DNA of 64,000 nt. Origin: Pacificimonas flava. Its GTDB lineage: Bacteria; Pseudomonadota; Alphaproteobacteria; Sphingomonadales; Sphingomonadaceae. Shown here piece by piece: positions 1-8,963 of this stretch (its first letter is position 1; each line of letters starts with the position of its first letter). The stretch is taken from assembly GCF_000342165.1 (NCBI RefSeq), contig NZ_AMRV01000001.1, forward strand, positions 310,001 to 374,000, given 5' to 3'. Under the pieces are notes generated by a model that saw only the letters and a program-made list of their open reading frames with translations, did not search any database and had not been told where the DNA came from. A program made the translations under genes and the position numbers.

Positions 1-208
1 GTGAACCGATCGTCTCAATCGGCCCCTTCCACGCCGCGGCGAGAGCGTTGCGGCTTCCCACAGCAAAAAAGCGGGGCAGGGCGCGGGCTTCCGCCTCAGC
101 GTAGATTTTTGCCGTGATCTCGGCACCCACCCCCGCCGGGTCGCCCAGGGCAATGGCCACCGGCAGGCTCATGCGGGGCGGAATTTTCGTATCACGATTG
201 CCACGCAT
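1..208 (-). CDS. pdxA: 4-hydroxythreonine-4-phosphate dehydrogenase PdxA, N-terminal fragment (cut by window edge)
   Basis: Only the first 69 codons lie in the window. Translation from the ATG at 208 contains PVAIALGDPAGVGAEI, the characteristic N-terminal motif of PdxA, the NAD-dependent enzyme of pyridoxal-phosphate synthesis that oxidises 4-hydroxy-L-threonine phosphate in the cytoplasm. A second in-frame ATG at 172 directly precedes the conserved block and is an alternative start. The gene lies 61 bases downstream of surA on the same strand. The lptD-surA-pdxA order is the classical operon (usually followed by rsmA/ksgA), which supports the call. Confidence 0.9.
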   Translation of the reverse strand, partial: MRGNRDTKIPPRMSLPVAIALGDPAGVGAEITAKIYAEAEARALPRFFAVGSRNALAAAWKGPIETIGS

Positions 209-269
209 ATGCCCTGCCGGGGAACGCTCCCGGAAACAAGAAATAAGTTCCCGGGCGCGCCGCGCAGGA

Positions 270-1652
270 TCAGCGATAATCGATGATGGCTTCACGGCGA
301 AGATCACGCAAGTAACGCCGCGCCGCCATATTGACCCGCGATTCTTCCAGCTGCTGGTACATCGCGGTGAAGTTCGGGGCCGCGACCTCGTTCGGCTGTT
401 CGCGGCCACAGAGGGTCAGCACCTTCAGCCCCTCCTGCAACGAACCGAAGGGCGGGGTGGACTGCCCAATCTGCATCTGCCCCACGACATCCTTCAGCTG
501 GGGTGGAAGATCGCCGAGACGCAGCGAATCGTTGACGGTCACCTCGCCGCCGAGCTGCTGCGCAACGCCCTCGACGCCGCCGCAACCGCCCATGCCCGTT
601 ATCGCATCGTTCATCCGCGCGACGAGCGAGCGCGCATCCTCCTCGCTTGTCTCCGGCGACAGGTTCACGGAGATCTGCTTCAGGCTGAGGATGGCATCGT
701 CCTCGTTGGCGGTCAGTACCTGACGTTTGTCGACCAGCGCCAGGATGACGACAGCGCCTGGAATCTGGATCGGCTGCGTAATCTGCCCTTCCTGCATCCG
801 CGCCACGATCGGCTGCAGTTCCTGCGGCAATTGTTCAAGCTGCACCCATCCAAGGTCGCCGCCGAGCGTCGCCGTCGAGCTTTCCGAATATTGCCGCGCA
901 TAGGCTACGAATGCCGCGCCCTGCGCCAGTTGCTCCGCGATTCCATCCGCCTGCGCCTTCACCTGCGCGGCGTTTTCCGGCGACGTGAACAGAACGAGTT
1001 CCGCGATCCGGAATTCATCCGTACCCTTGTTCGCCTCCATATCCGCGATCATGCTTTCGACTTCATCGTCGCCGACATTCACGAACGGCTCCACGCGGCG
1101 GCGAAGCAGGCGACCCCATGCAAGTTCCGCCCTGATCTGCTGCTTGATCGACATGGGGGAGGTGCCGCGCGTCTCCAGATAATTGCCGAACTTCTCGGGG
1201 GTCATCTGAAAATTCTGCGCGACCCGGCCAAAGGCGTCGGTCAGGTCCTGGTCCGTTACGACAATATCGTTTTCGGCGCTTTCCTGAATCTGCAGTTTCT
1301 CGTCGATCAGGTTCCGCATTACCTGCAGCCGCAGACGGAGTTGCTCCTGTTCGTCGAGATCGGTGGGATTCGAAGCCAGAACCAGATTCAGCCTCTGCTC
1401 CACGTCGGTATCGGTCACGACGTCGCCGTTGACGACCACGTTGGCCTTGCGCACGTTGGGATCGTCCGGCTCGGCAAACATGCTGATGTTCGGCGTGCGG
1501 TTCAGCTCGTCCAGAATCGGGTTTTCCGCCTGCGAGGAATCGGCAGCCCGTTCACTGGCGCTCGTGGCCGGCTCGGTCTGAGCATGAACGGCCAGCGCCA
1601 GGGTAGACGCCAGCGCGGCGCCGGCAAATGTGCGTAGCGTCGTCAGGTTCAT
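270..1652 (-). CDS. surA: Periplasmic chaperone and peptidyl-prolyl isomerase SurA
   Basis: A 460-residue protein with an N-terminal signal peptide ending near ALAVHAQ, then a SurA N-terminal chaperone region, a recognisable parvulin (PPIC) domain around residues 220-315 (GGDLGWVQLEQLP block), and a more diverged second PPIC-like region near the C-terminus. SurA escorts outer-membrane proteins through the periplasm to the Bam complex. The start is the ATG at 1652, with AAGGAG upstream and an immediate signal peptide; longer in-frame extensions lack these. It sits between lptD and pdxA, and LptD is a known SurA client in E. coli, so the linkage is functional. The second PPIC domain is degenerate and probably not catalytic, which is inference. 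Confidence 0.93.
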   Translation of the reverse strand: MNLTTLRTFAGAALASTLALAVHAQTEPATSASERAADSSQAENPILDELNRTPNISMFAEPDDPNVRKANVVVNGDVVTDTDVEQRLNLVLASNPTDLDEQEQLRLRLQVMRNLIDEKLQIQESAENDIVVTDQDLTDAFGRVAQNFQMTPEKFGNYLETRGTSPMSIKQQIRAELAWGRLLRRRVEPFVNVGDDEVESMIADMEANKGTDEFRIAELVLFTSPENAAQVKAQADGIAEQLAQGAAFVAYARQYSESSTATLGGDLGWVQLEQLPQELQPIVARMQEGQITQPIQIPGAVVILALVDKRQVLTANEDDAILSLKQISVNLSPETSEEDARSLVARMNDAITGMGGCGGVEGVAQQLGGEVTVNDSLRLGDLPPQLKDVVGQMQIGQSTPPFGSLQEGLKVLTLCGREQPNEVAAPNFTAMYQQLEESRVNMAARRYLRDLRREAIIDYR

Positions 1653-1808
1653 CCTCGAATTTGCTCCTTGAACTAGATGGGTATCGGGCTGGGGCGCCCC
1701 GCCGCCGATGCGCCGACCGCTCCTAGGCGGCGCAGGCTTCGCTTTGCAACAGGACCGCAAAAAATGCCGCTCGGCCGCTTATCTGACTCCGGCACCCTGA
1801 ACCCGCGA

Positions 1809-4091
1809 TTACCCGCCGATATTCTTCAGCGCTACGTTGAAAAGAAACGTGTTCCCTCGTTGGAAATCCTGAATTTCGGAATAGTCGCGTCGCCAGGTAA
1901 GCCCGAAGCGGAAACACTCGTCCTCATACTGGAATCCGACGCGGTGACGGATGGGGTCGAATCCATTTGCAAGGCTCAGCGGATCTTCGGCTTCGTTCGT
2001 CAGATCGACGATAAGCGAGCCGAATACCGACCAATAGCGCGTCATCTGTAAGCGGCCCCCGGCGCGGGCTTCCTCCCGGTCCGCAAGATCCTCCAGTCCG
2101 ATGTCCCGGTCCAGTTTCAGATATCCGAGCGTGACATAGTCGCGCCGGCCACCCAGCGTCAGATCGATCTCGTTGCGGCGAAGCTTCAGGCTGTCCTTGT
2201 CCAGACGATAGCGGTGGACGATGTCGAACCTGCGTCCGATGCGTAGCGTGTTCCGCCCGACAAGATCGGAGAAGCGCTCGGCGAAACCCGTTCCCTCCGG
2301 AAGGCTGGAGGGCTGGTCGTCAAGACTGTAGGATTGGCCGACCTCGGCCTCGATCAACCAGCGAGGGCGATCCAGGCGATAGCTCACGCCATACGTGACG
2401 CGGGGGCCACCCTCCCACCGGTCGTGGCCAGGAAAGCGGCTGATGTCGAACAGATTGGACGTTTCCAGGTCGACGGCGCGGCTGTCCTCGTTCGGAATGC
2501 CGTCATTGACGCCGTGCGGAGAGGCCGAGATCTGGACACGCGGGGTGATGAGCTGGGTGCCGCCGAACGCCGGGCCTGCGAGCGGCCAGGTCATGTCTAT
2601 TGCGGCCGCCGGGATGAAACGACTCTCCCAACCCTCCTCGCCCGCATAGGAAGGAATCTCCGCAAGTGCGGAATCGTTCGTCCGGTATGTATCCGACCGC
2701 AGGAGAGCGGTGGCGGTGATCTTCTGTCCGAAGGGGGTAATGGTGCTCGCCTGCCACTGCCCGCCTGCGCTCAGCCGGAAGCTATCCATGCCGTCGGTCC
2801 GCGTAATGGTCGCGGTCGAGGCTTCGACGGACACGCGTCCGCCCGCCAGTTCCTGGCCGGGCGTGTAGCGAAAGTCCGCAATGGGCAGCGCAATCGGTAT
2901 CGTGCCCTGTTCGTCATCGAGAGCGAGGCCCTGAAAGGCCCACGCCTCGACATTCAGATAGGCTTCCGATCCGAACCGCTCGACGCGCGCGAAGTTGCGG
3001 AGCGTCGTATCTCGGCTGATGTCGTAGCGGCGCAGAAACGTGTCGTCGGTCGTCAGCCTTACACCGAACGTCGTCCGCCAATTCTCGTCGAAATTGAACT
3101 GACCGTTTCCGTAGAAATATCCCCTGATATCATCGTGCAACGTATAATCGTTTCCATTCCGGGTGAACGTTTCAGTATCGGAATAGGTAACGATGCCGCC
3201 CACGCTGAACGGCCCCCTGCTGGTCAGCTTTCGATATTCCGCGCTGAGGGCGGGGAGAACCTCGGTATAAACGGTCGGCGCAATCGTGAGATCACTGCTG
3301 TCGTTGAGCGCGAAGAAATAGGGCTGACGGAGAGAGACTCCGTTATTGTTGTCGATGCGCAGGCTCGGGATCAGCAAACCGCTGGCGCGTGCGTCGGCAC
3401 TGTCCGAGTGCGACAGCGAAGGCAGCCATAGAATGGGAACGCCGAAAAGTTCGAAGCGCGCGTCCTTGTAGCGTATGCGGTGCGCCTCCGGATCATGCGT
3501 GATCGACACCGCCTTGATCTGCCACAGTGGTTCCTTTGGGCAGCCGCCCTCTCCAACGACGTTACACGGGGAGTAGACCGCTCTGTCGAGGACAGAGATT
3601 CCGCCAGTGCGCGTTCCCTTCGCCGCAGCCAGGCGGCCGCCGCCTTCGAGAGCCAGCAAAAAGCCGTCGATCGCGCCATCGCGCAGCTCGTCGTCCAACT
3701 CGACTTCGCCGGCAAAGACTTCATTTCCGATCGCGTCGATGACCCGAACGTCCCCGCGCGCCGTCACGATGCCGCTGTTGCGGTCGTAAACGACCTCCTC
3801 CGCATTCAGACGATAGGATCCACGTACGACCACAACATTACCGGTGGCCCGCACGATTTGGGCGTTCTCGTCGTAGGACATGGCGTCTGCGGCAAATTCG
3901 ACCGGCAGGGTCTCGTCCGTGTCGTCCACGGTCACGACGGTTTCGTCGGCCTGCTTGGGCAGGGCCGAGGCCGGTGCATGCCTTGCGTCATCTTCGAAGC
4001 CCGGTCCGGACAGGGCTTCAGCGCTGACCTCCGACTGCGCGAGGGCAGGAACGGCGGTGCCCGCGAGCAGAAAGGCAAGAGCCGGCCGCAG
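1809..4091 (-). CDS. lptD: LPS-assembly protein LptD (outer-membrane translocon), start codon unresolved
   Basis: LptD is the outer-membrane beta-barrel that, with LptE, inserts lipopolysaccharide into the outer leaflet. The protein has an N-terminal OstA-like beta-jellyroll (VEFAADAMSYDENAQIVRA onward), the conserved WLPSLSHSDS segment, and a long C-terminal region rich in alternating hydrophobic strands. The first canonical start (GTG at 3935) would omit a clear upstream in-frame signal peptide (LRPALAFLLAGTAVPALAQ). Between that peptide and the in-frame stop at 4257-4259 I find no ATG, GTG or TTG. The coordinate given uses an in-frame CTG at 4091; ATC codons at 4122-4127 are alternatives, as is an indel in the assembly. 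It heads the lptD-surA-pdxA operon and is divergent from pepA. Confidence 0.9.
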   Translation of the reverse strand: MRPALAFLLAGTAVPALAQSEVSAEALSGPGFEDDARHAPASALPKQADETVVTVDDTDETLPVEFAADAMSYDENAQIVRATGNVVVVRGSYRLNAEEVVYDRNSGIVTARGDVRVIDAIGNEVFAGEVELDDELRDGAIDGFLLALEGGGRLAAAKGTRTGGISVLDRAVYSPCNVVGEGGCPKEPLWQIKAVSITHDPEAHRIRYKDARFELFGVPILWLPSLSHSDSADARASGLLIPSLRIDNNNGVSLRQPYFFALNDSSDLTIAPTVYTEVLPALSAEYRKLTSRGPFSVGGIVTYSDTETFTRNGNDYTLHDDIRGYFYGNGQFNFDENWRTTFGVRLTTDDTFLRRYDISRDTTLRNFARVERFGSEAYLNVEAWAFQGLALDDEQGTIPIALPIADFRYTPGQELAGGRVSVEASTATITRTDGMDSFRLSAGGQWQASTITPFGQKITATALLRSDTYRTNDSALAEIPSYAGEEGWESRFIPAAAIDMTWPLAGPAFGGTQLITPRVQISASPHGVNDGIPNEDSRAVDLETSNLFDISRFPGHDRWEGGPRVTYGVSYRLDRPRWLIEAEVGQSYSLDDQPSSLPEGTGFAERFSDLVGRNTLRIGRRFDIVHRYRLDKDSLKLRRNEIDLTLGGRRDYVTLGYLKLDRDIGLEDLADREEARAGGRLQMTRYWSVFGSLIVDLTNEAEDPLSLANGFDPIRHRVGFQYEDECFRFGLTWRRDYSEIQDFQRGNTFLFNVALKNIGG

Positions 4092-4286
4092 GAGTGAACG
4101 ATCGGGGAAGGGGAAAACGCGGATGATGGGTCGACCCCAGAAGAACGGCGGGACTGGACATCCTGATAGGAAAGCCGGCGCCGCGCGGCAAGCCGCATGA
4201 ACGACCCTGCCGTCATGGTTGCAGCGGCGGCGCTGCTGGTTAAGAGCGGGGAAAGGCTAGTTTCGAATGGAAAGTACGAGATCGTC

Positions 4287-5780
4287 ATGCACATTCAGTT
4301 TACCTCGACGGCCAATGAAGACGGCGCGGCCCTGATTGTTTTCAGCGCGCAGGACCTGGTCCTGTCCGAGGCGGCGCAGCGCGTCGACGATGCCTCTGGC
4401 GGCGCGCTGCGAAAGGCCGCCCGCGCGGCGCGCTTCGCCGGCGATCTGGGTAAGGTCGTGGAACTGCTCGGTATCGCCGGGACGGAGGCGCAGAAGGTTC
4501 TGCTGGTCGGCACCGGACCGCAGGGACGCGGCAATCCCGCTGGCTTCGAACGGATCGGCGCGGTGATTGCCGGAAAGCTGTCGCGCAGCGGAAGCACGCG
4601 CACGCTCGTCGATATGCGCGGCGCGCGGGATCTGGGTCTCGACGTCTCCGAGGCGGCTGCGCGGCTTGCCACCGGCCTGAAACTGCGCGGCTATGCTTTC
4701 GACCAGTACCGCACGAAGATGCCGGAGCAGCAGAAGGTCAGCCTGACCGATGTGGAAATTGTCGGCGCCGGCGATGACGCCGCGCCGCGATTCGAAATTC
4801 TCGGCGCGGTCGCCGACGGCGTCGCCTTCACCAAGGATCTCGTCAGCGAGCCGGCCAACGTGCTCTATCCGGAGAGTTTCGTGGAGCGGGTCCGGGCGCT
4901 GAATATCCCCGGTCTGAAGATCGAGGCTCTCGACGAGGCGCAGATGCGGGAAGCGGGGATGAATGCGTTCCTGGGCGTTTCGCAGGGATCTGAGCGCGAG
5001 GCCCGTATGCTCGTTATGGAGTGGGACGGGACGAATGGCAGCGCCGATGTCGAAACCGTGTTCGTTGGCAAGGGCGTCACGTTCGACAGCGGCGGCATTT
5101 CGATCAAGCCCGGCGCCGGCATGGAGGACATGAAATGGGATATGGGCGGCGCCGGGGCCGTCACGGGCGCGATGGTGGCGCTGGCGAAACGCAAGGCCAA
5201 GGCCCGGATCGTCGGGATTTGCGGCCTGACGGAGAATATGCCGGACGGGAAGGCTCAGCGCCCGGGCGACGTCGTGACGTCGATGTCCGGGCAGACGATC
5301 GAGGTTATCAATACCGATGCCGAAGGGCGCCTCGTTCTCTGCGACGCAATGTGGTGGGCGCAGGAGACCTACAAGCCGAAGCGGATCATCGATCTTGCCA
5401 CCTTGACGGGCGCCATGATCATCAGCCTGGGCCATCATCATGCCGGCGTCTTCTCGAACGATGACGATCTCGCCGAGAAACTGATCGCGGCGGGTGCTGC
5501 CAGCGGAGACAAGCTGTGGCGGCTGCCGGTGGGCGAAGAGTACGACAAGCAGATCGACAGTCCCATCGCCGACATGAAAAATGTGGGCGGGCGCGACGCC
5601 GGGTCGATTACCGCCGCGCAGTTCCTGAAGCGCTTTGTAAAGGACGGCGTGGAGTGGGCGCATATCGACATTGCCGGTATGGCGTGGTCCTCGAAACCGG
5701 GTGCGCTGTTCGACAAGGGCGCCACGGGCTACGGCGTACGGTTGCTCGATGAATATGTCCGCTCGATCTACGAGGGCTGA
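4287..5780 (+). CDS. pepA: Cytosol aminopeptidase (leucyl aminopeptidase, M17)
   Basis: A 497-residue M17 metallo-aminopeptidase that removes N-terminal residues from peptides in the cytoplasm. The catalytic C-terminal domain carries the signature NTDAEGRL and the two-metal ligands K262, D267, D285, D344 and E346, with the catalytic pair K274 and R348 present. The N-terminal third is the usual variable macrodomain-like region. I chose the ATG at 4287 (MHIQFTST) because it begins the conserved N-terminal strand and has a GGAAAG sequence upstream; the upstream in-frame ATG at 4197 adds 30 unconserved residues and overlaps the lptD leader region. holC follows after 19 bases. The pepA-holC pair is conserved in many proteobacteria. 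Confidence 0.95.
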   Translation: MHIQFTSTANEDGAALIVFSAQDLVLSEAAQRVDDASGGALRKAARAARFAGDLGKVVELLGIAGTEAQKVLLVGTGPQGRGNPAGFERIGAVIAGKLSRSGSTRTLVDMRGARDLGLDVSEAAARLATGLKLRGYAFDQYRTKMPEQQKVSLTDVEIVGAGDDAAPRFEILGAVADGVAFTKDLVSEPANVLYPESFVERVRALNIPGLKIEALDEAQMREAGMNAFLGVSQGSEREARMLVMEWDGTNGSADVETVFVGKGVTFDSGGISIKPGAGMEDMKWDMGGAGAVTGAMVALAKRKAKARIVGICGLTENMPDGKAQRPGDVVTSMSGQTIEVINTDAEGRLVLCDAMWWAQETYKPKRIIDLATLTGAMIISLGHHHAGVFSNDDDLAEKLIAAGAASGDKLWRLPVGEEYDKQIDSPIADMKNVGGRDAGSITAAQFLKRFVKDGVEWAHIDIAGMAWSSKPGALFDKGATGYGVRLLDEYVRSIYEG

Positions 5781-5799
5781 CGGGGATTTGGAGCCGCGC

Positions 5800-6246
5800 G
5801 TGGAGGTGGGATTCTACCACTGCACGCGCGCGGCACCGCTCGCCGTTTTGCCGCGATTGGTTCAAAAGGCGGCAGAGGCCGGTTTCCGCGTCCTGATCCA
5901 GTCGGACGATCCTGCTGTTCGAGATGCCGTGGACGGCGCCTTGTGGACCTTCGAAGCGGATAGCTTCCTGCCCCACGGTCTGGCGGGCGGGGAGCATGAT
6001 GCAGAGCAGCCCGTTCTGATCGCCGAAGGCTTCGACCCGGCAAACGGCGCGCGCATCGCCCTTGCGATCGGCGGGGGCTTGCCGCCCGCCGATGCCGGTT
6101 TCGAGCGCATTCTTTACCTGTTCGACGGCAATGACAATGATGCGCTGTCCCGCGCGCGTCGTCACTGGAAGGCGCTGTCCGCGCGGGATGGAGTGACGCC
6201 GGTCTATTGGCAGCAGGCGGAACGAGGCTGGCAGAAACGCGGCTGA
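5800..6246 (+). CDS. holC: DNA polymerase III chi subunit HolC
   Basis: A 148-residue protein matching the chi subunit of the clamp-loader complex, which links DNA polymerase III to single-strand-binding protein. The start VEVGFYHCT and the downstream block VLIQSDDPAVRDAVDGALWTF are typical of the family (bacterial chi proteins are about 145 residues). The GTG at 5800 is preferred because GGAG lies six bases upstream and the conserved strand starts at once. It is 19 bases after pepA and almost certainly co-transcribed with it. Confidence 0.88.
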   Translation: MEVGFYHCTRAAPLAVLPRLVQKAAEAGFRVLIQSDDPAVRDAVDGALWTFEADSFLPHGLAGGEHDAEQPVLIAEGFDPANGARIALAIGGGLPPADAGFERILYLFDGNDNDALSRARRHWKALSARDGVTPVYWQQAERGWQKRG

Positions 6247-6356
6247 GCGCGGGCAGGGACGGGACTGTTCATCCGGCCTGTCTTGCGGAACCCAAACCTA
6301 CCGCCTAGTTGCGGCGCCGACATCACCACAATTCAACCCCAAATGGAGACGATCTC

Positions 6357-6779
6357 ATGGCGATCGAACGCACCTTCTCGATCATCAAGCCCGATGCCAC
6401 CCGCCGCAACCTGACCGGCGCGATCACCCAGAAGCTGGAAGAGTCCGGTCTGCGCGTCGTTGCCAGCCGCCGGATCCAGATGACGGAGGACCAGGCGAAG
6501 AAATTCTACGAGGTCCATGCCGAGCGTCCGTTCTACGGCGATCTCGTCAACTTCATGAGTTCCGGGCCGGTCGTGGTGCAGGTTCTGGAGGGCGAGAACG
6601 CCATCTCCAAGAATCGCGAAGTGATGGGTGCCACGAACCCCTCCGACGCTGCCGAAGGCACCATTCGTGCCGAATTCGCGGAATCCATCGACGCCAACTC
6701 GGTGCACGGTTCCGACAGCCCCGAAAACGCCGAACTCGAAATCAAGCAGTTCTTTACCGAGGACCAGATCGTCGGCTGA
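6357..6779 (+). CDS. ndk: Nucleoside diphosphate kinase
   Basis: A 140-residue NDP kinase that transfers the gamma phosphate of ATP to nucleoside diphosphates through a phosphohistidine. The active-site motif NSVHGSDS is present with H117 at the same position as in E. coli, and the N-terminal [11 protein letters not shown] block is intact. The ATG at 6357 has GGAG upstream. The gene converges with purN, with only five bases between the stop codons. The 110-base gap before it probably holds its own promoter; I could not pick a convincing -35/-10 pair. Confidence 0.97.
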   Translation: MAIERTFSIIKPDATRRNLTGAITQKLEESGLRVVASRRIQMTEDQAKKFYEVHAERPFYGDLVNFMSSGPVVVQVLEGENAISKNREVMGATNPSDAAEGTIRAEFAESIDANSVHGSDSPENAELEIKQFFTEDQIVG

Positions 6780-6784
6780 AGACC

Positions 6785-7741
6785 CTAGAATTCGTCGGCG
6801 GCGTCCATCAGCTTCGTAAGGCTCTTGGGCGCCGTCCGACGCCAGCTCTTGCTGAGCCAGTCAGCGACATGCTCCCAGTCCGTATCGCGGCGATCCAGTC
6901 GAATACCGATCCAGTCCGAAGCGCCGTAATAGGCCGGCCGGTGATAGAGTTCGGCATCTGCGTCCAGAAGGTTTGCCAGTTCGTCTTGGCCACTTGTCTT
7001 CACCAGAAGAGCGATGCGCTCGTCCCCATGATGGCGGTCGCTGAAATGGGCGAAAAACTTTCCCTTCTTCGCGCGAAAAGCCGGCGCCCCGTGTGATATG
7101 CTTTCTTCCGTCTGCGGAAGGGCCAAGGCGAGCGTTCGCACCTTCTCCAATAGCCACTCCGGATTGTAGGGGCGCGAGACATAGTCGGAAAGGGCGCGCG
7201 GATAGAGTTGGTGTTCGGCGTGGATCACGCGCGCTGCCAGAGTCTGCGGCGTGTCGTCCTGCTGAATGGCCACCGGAATGCTCGCAAGAACGGGACCGTC
7301 ATCCAGTTCCGGTGTTACGATGTGGACGGAGCAGCCGCCATGGCTGTCGCCGGCATCGATCGCGCGCGCATGCGTGTCGAGGCCCTTATACTTCGGCAGA
7401 AGCGAGGGGTGGATGTTGAGGAGCCGTCCCGCCCAGCGATTCACGAATTCCGTAGACAGGAGGCGCATGTAACCCGCGAGCGCGACATAGTCCGCATTCG
7501 CCTCGAGCAGCGCGTTCGTGATCAAATCGTCGAAGGCAGAGCGCGACATTCCGCGGTGATCATGCGCCCAGACCGCCACGCCTTCGGCGGCTGCAAGCTT
7601 CAAGCCTTCAGCGTCCGGATTGTTGGAGCCGACCAGAACCACGTCATAGGCCGCATCTGCCGCCCGGGAGGCATAGAGGAGTGCAGCCATATTGCTGCCA
7701 CGTCCCGAAATCAGCACCGCAACGCGGGCGCGCCTATGCAT
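6785..7741 (-). CDS. purN: Phosphoribosylglycinamide formyltransferase PurN fused to a MmcQ/YjbR-like domain
   Basis: Residues 1 to about 190 are a complete folate-dependent GAR transformylase (third step of purine synthesis): phosphate-binding ISGRGSN near the N-terminus, [13 protein letters not shown] containing catalytic N109 and H111, and D147 in the conserved TPELDDGP. Residues about 194-318 form a second domain with the MmcQ/YjbR fold signature ([30 protein letters not shown]). Stand-alone PurN is about 210 residues, so this is a fusion. The ATG at 7741 overlaps the purM stop by eight bases, so the two are translationally coupled. The role of the YjbR-like domain is unknown. Confidence 0.93.
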   Translation of the reverse strand: MHRRARVAVLISGRGSNMAALLYASRAADAAYDVVLVGSNNPDAEGLKLAAAEGVAVWAHDHRGMSRSAFDDLITNALLEANADYVALAGYMRLLSTEFVNRWAGRLLNIHPSLLPKYKGLDTHARAIDAGDSHGGCSVHIVTPELDDGPVLASIPVAIQQDDTPQTLAARVIHAEHQLYPRALSDYVSRPYNPEWLLEKVRTLALALPQTEESISHGAPAFRAKKGKFFAHFSDRHHGDERIALLVKTSGQDELANLLDADAELYHRPAYYGASDWIGIRLDRRDTDWEHVADWLSKSWRRTAPKSLTKLMDAADEF

Positions 7742-8849
7742 CGTGCGCGGCGCTCCAATTGTCCTTCTGCCCCCAGGTGCTTCCCGCCCCGGCGATCGTC
7801 GTGCCGCGCGTTCCCGTTTCGACATGGCCAATCGTGTAGACCGTCTCGCCCGCCTCCTGCAGCTGCGCCGCGAGAATGGCAGCATCCGCTGGGGCGGCGA
7901 TGACAGCCATTCCAATGCCGCAATTGAATGTTCTGGCAAGCTCTTCAGGGGCGATATGGCCGGTTTCCCGCAACCAGGCGAATGCGGGTGGAAGACGCCA
8001 GGCGGCAGTGTCGACATGAGCGCGCAGGCCTTTAGGCAGAACGCGCGGCAGGTTCTCGAGAAGACCGCCGCCCGTAATGTGAGCGAGTGCCTTCACCCGG
8101 CCGTTCCGGATGGCCGGAAGCAGTGACTTTACGTAGATGCGGGTGGGCGTTCGCAGATCACTGCCGAGCTTTCGGCGGCTATCATAGGGTGCCTCCGCCT
8201 CAAGGTCGAGTTCGCGGTCGGCGATGATACGGCGCACCAGCGAATATCCGTTCGAATGGAAGCCGCTGGATGCAAGGCCAAGAATGACGTCGCCGTCGCT
8301 GACCCGGTCACCCGTCAGCGCTTCCTCGCGCTCGACCGCACCGACGCAAAAGCCGGCAAGGTCGTAGTCGCCCGCATTGTACATGCCAGGCATCTCCGCC
8401 GTTTCGCCCCCGATCAGTGCGCATCCGGCCTGCCGACATCCCTCTGCGATGCCTGCGACGACTTCGGTGGCGACGACGCTCTCCAGCTTGCCGCTGGCGA
8501 AATAATCCAGGAAGAACAAAGGCTCGGCGCCCTGCACGATCAGGTCATTGGCGCACATCGCGACGAGGTCTATGCCCACCGTATCGTGATGCCCCGAGTC
8601 GATGGCGAGGCGCAGTTTCGTGCCGACACCGTCCGTTGCCGCCACGAGTAGCGGGTCGCGGTAGCCGGCAGCGCGCGGATCGAAGAACGCTCCAAAGCCG
8701 CCAAGGGCAGCGTCCGCGCCCGGTCGCCGCGTCTGCTTCGCCAGCGGCGCGATCCGATCGACCAGGGCATTGCCTTCCGAAATGGAAACACCGGCATCCT
8801 GATAGGTGTAGGACTTCGTGTCCCGCTTGCTTTTGTCTTTGTCGCTCAT
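7734..8849 (-). CDS. purM: Phosphoribosylformylglycinamidine cyclo-ligase (AIR synthetase)
   Basis: A 371-residue enzyme of purine synthesis that closes the imidazole ring, converting FGAM plus ATP to AIR. The N-terminal [12 protein letters not shown] block, the [13 protein letters not shown] motif, [21 protein letters not shown] and the glycine-rich [14 protein letters not shown] motif all identify the PurM family. It is the first gene of a purM-purN pair and is divergent from the DUF2066 gene. Purine genes beside DUF2066, PerM and Hda genes are also seen in Pseudomonas and relatives. Confidence 0.96.
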   Translation of the reverse strand: MSDKDKSKRDTKSYTYQDAGVSISEGNALVDRIAPLAKQTRRPGADAALGGFGAFFDPRAAGYRDPLLVAATDGVGTKLRLAIDSGHHDTVGIDLVAMCANDLIVQGAEPLFFLDYFASGKLESVVATEVVAGIAEGCRQAGCALIGGETAEMPGMYNAGDYDLAGFCVGAVEREEALTGDRVSDGDVILGLASSGFHSNGYSLVRRIIADRELDLEAEAPYDSRRKLGSDLRTPTRIYVKSLLPAIRNGRVKALAHITGGGLLENLPRVLPKGLRAHVDTAAWRLPPAFAWLRETGHIAPEELARTFNCGIGMAVIAAPADAAILAAQLQEAGETVYTIGHVETGTRGTTIAGAGSTWGQKDNWSAAHDA

Positions 8850-8963
8850 GCGGCCGCTCTAGCGCCGCAAGGGCGGCGTGACGAGACGGCAATTGTCGGT
8901 CGCGGAATGCGGAACGCTGTTCTTGCTTGGGGCTTTGCGACGAAGGCACTAGATGACGCGGGC

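Noticed and set aside
114-1637. Long plus-strand open frame of 507 codons opposite surA
   Set aside because: It is an antisense shadow of a GC-rich gene; its translation is rich in Arg/His/Leu with no domain, while the minus strand gives a complete SurA.
3932-4294. Minus-strand frame with an ATG at 4198, considered as the start of lptD
   Set aside because: It is out of frame with the LptD body and with the signal peptide; using it would need a frameshift. It is noted only as a possible sign of an indel.
4257-5663. Long minus-strand frame opposite pepA
   Set aside because: Shadow frame; PepA on the plus strand has every catalytic residue.
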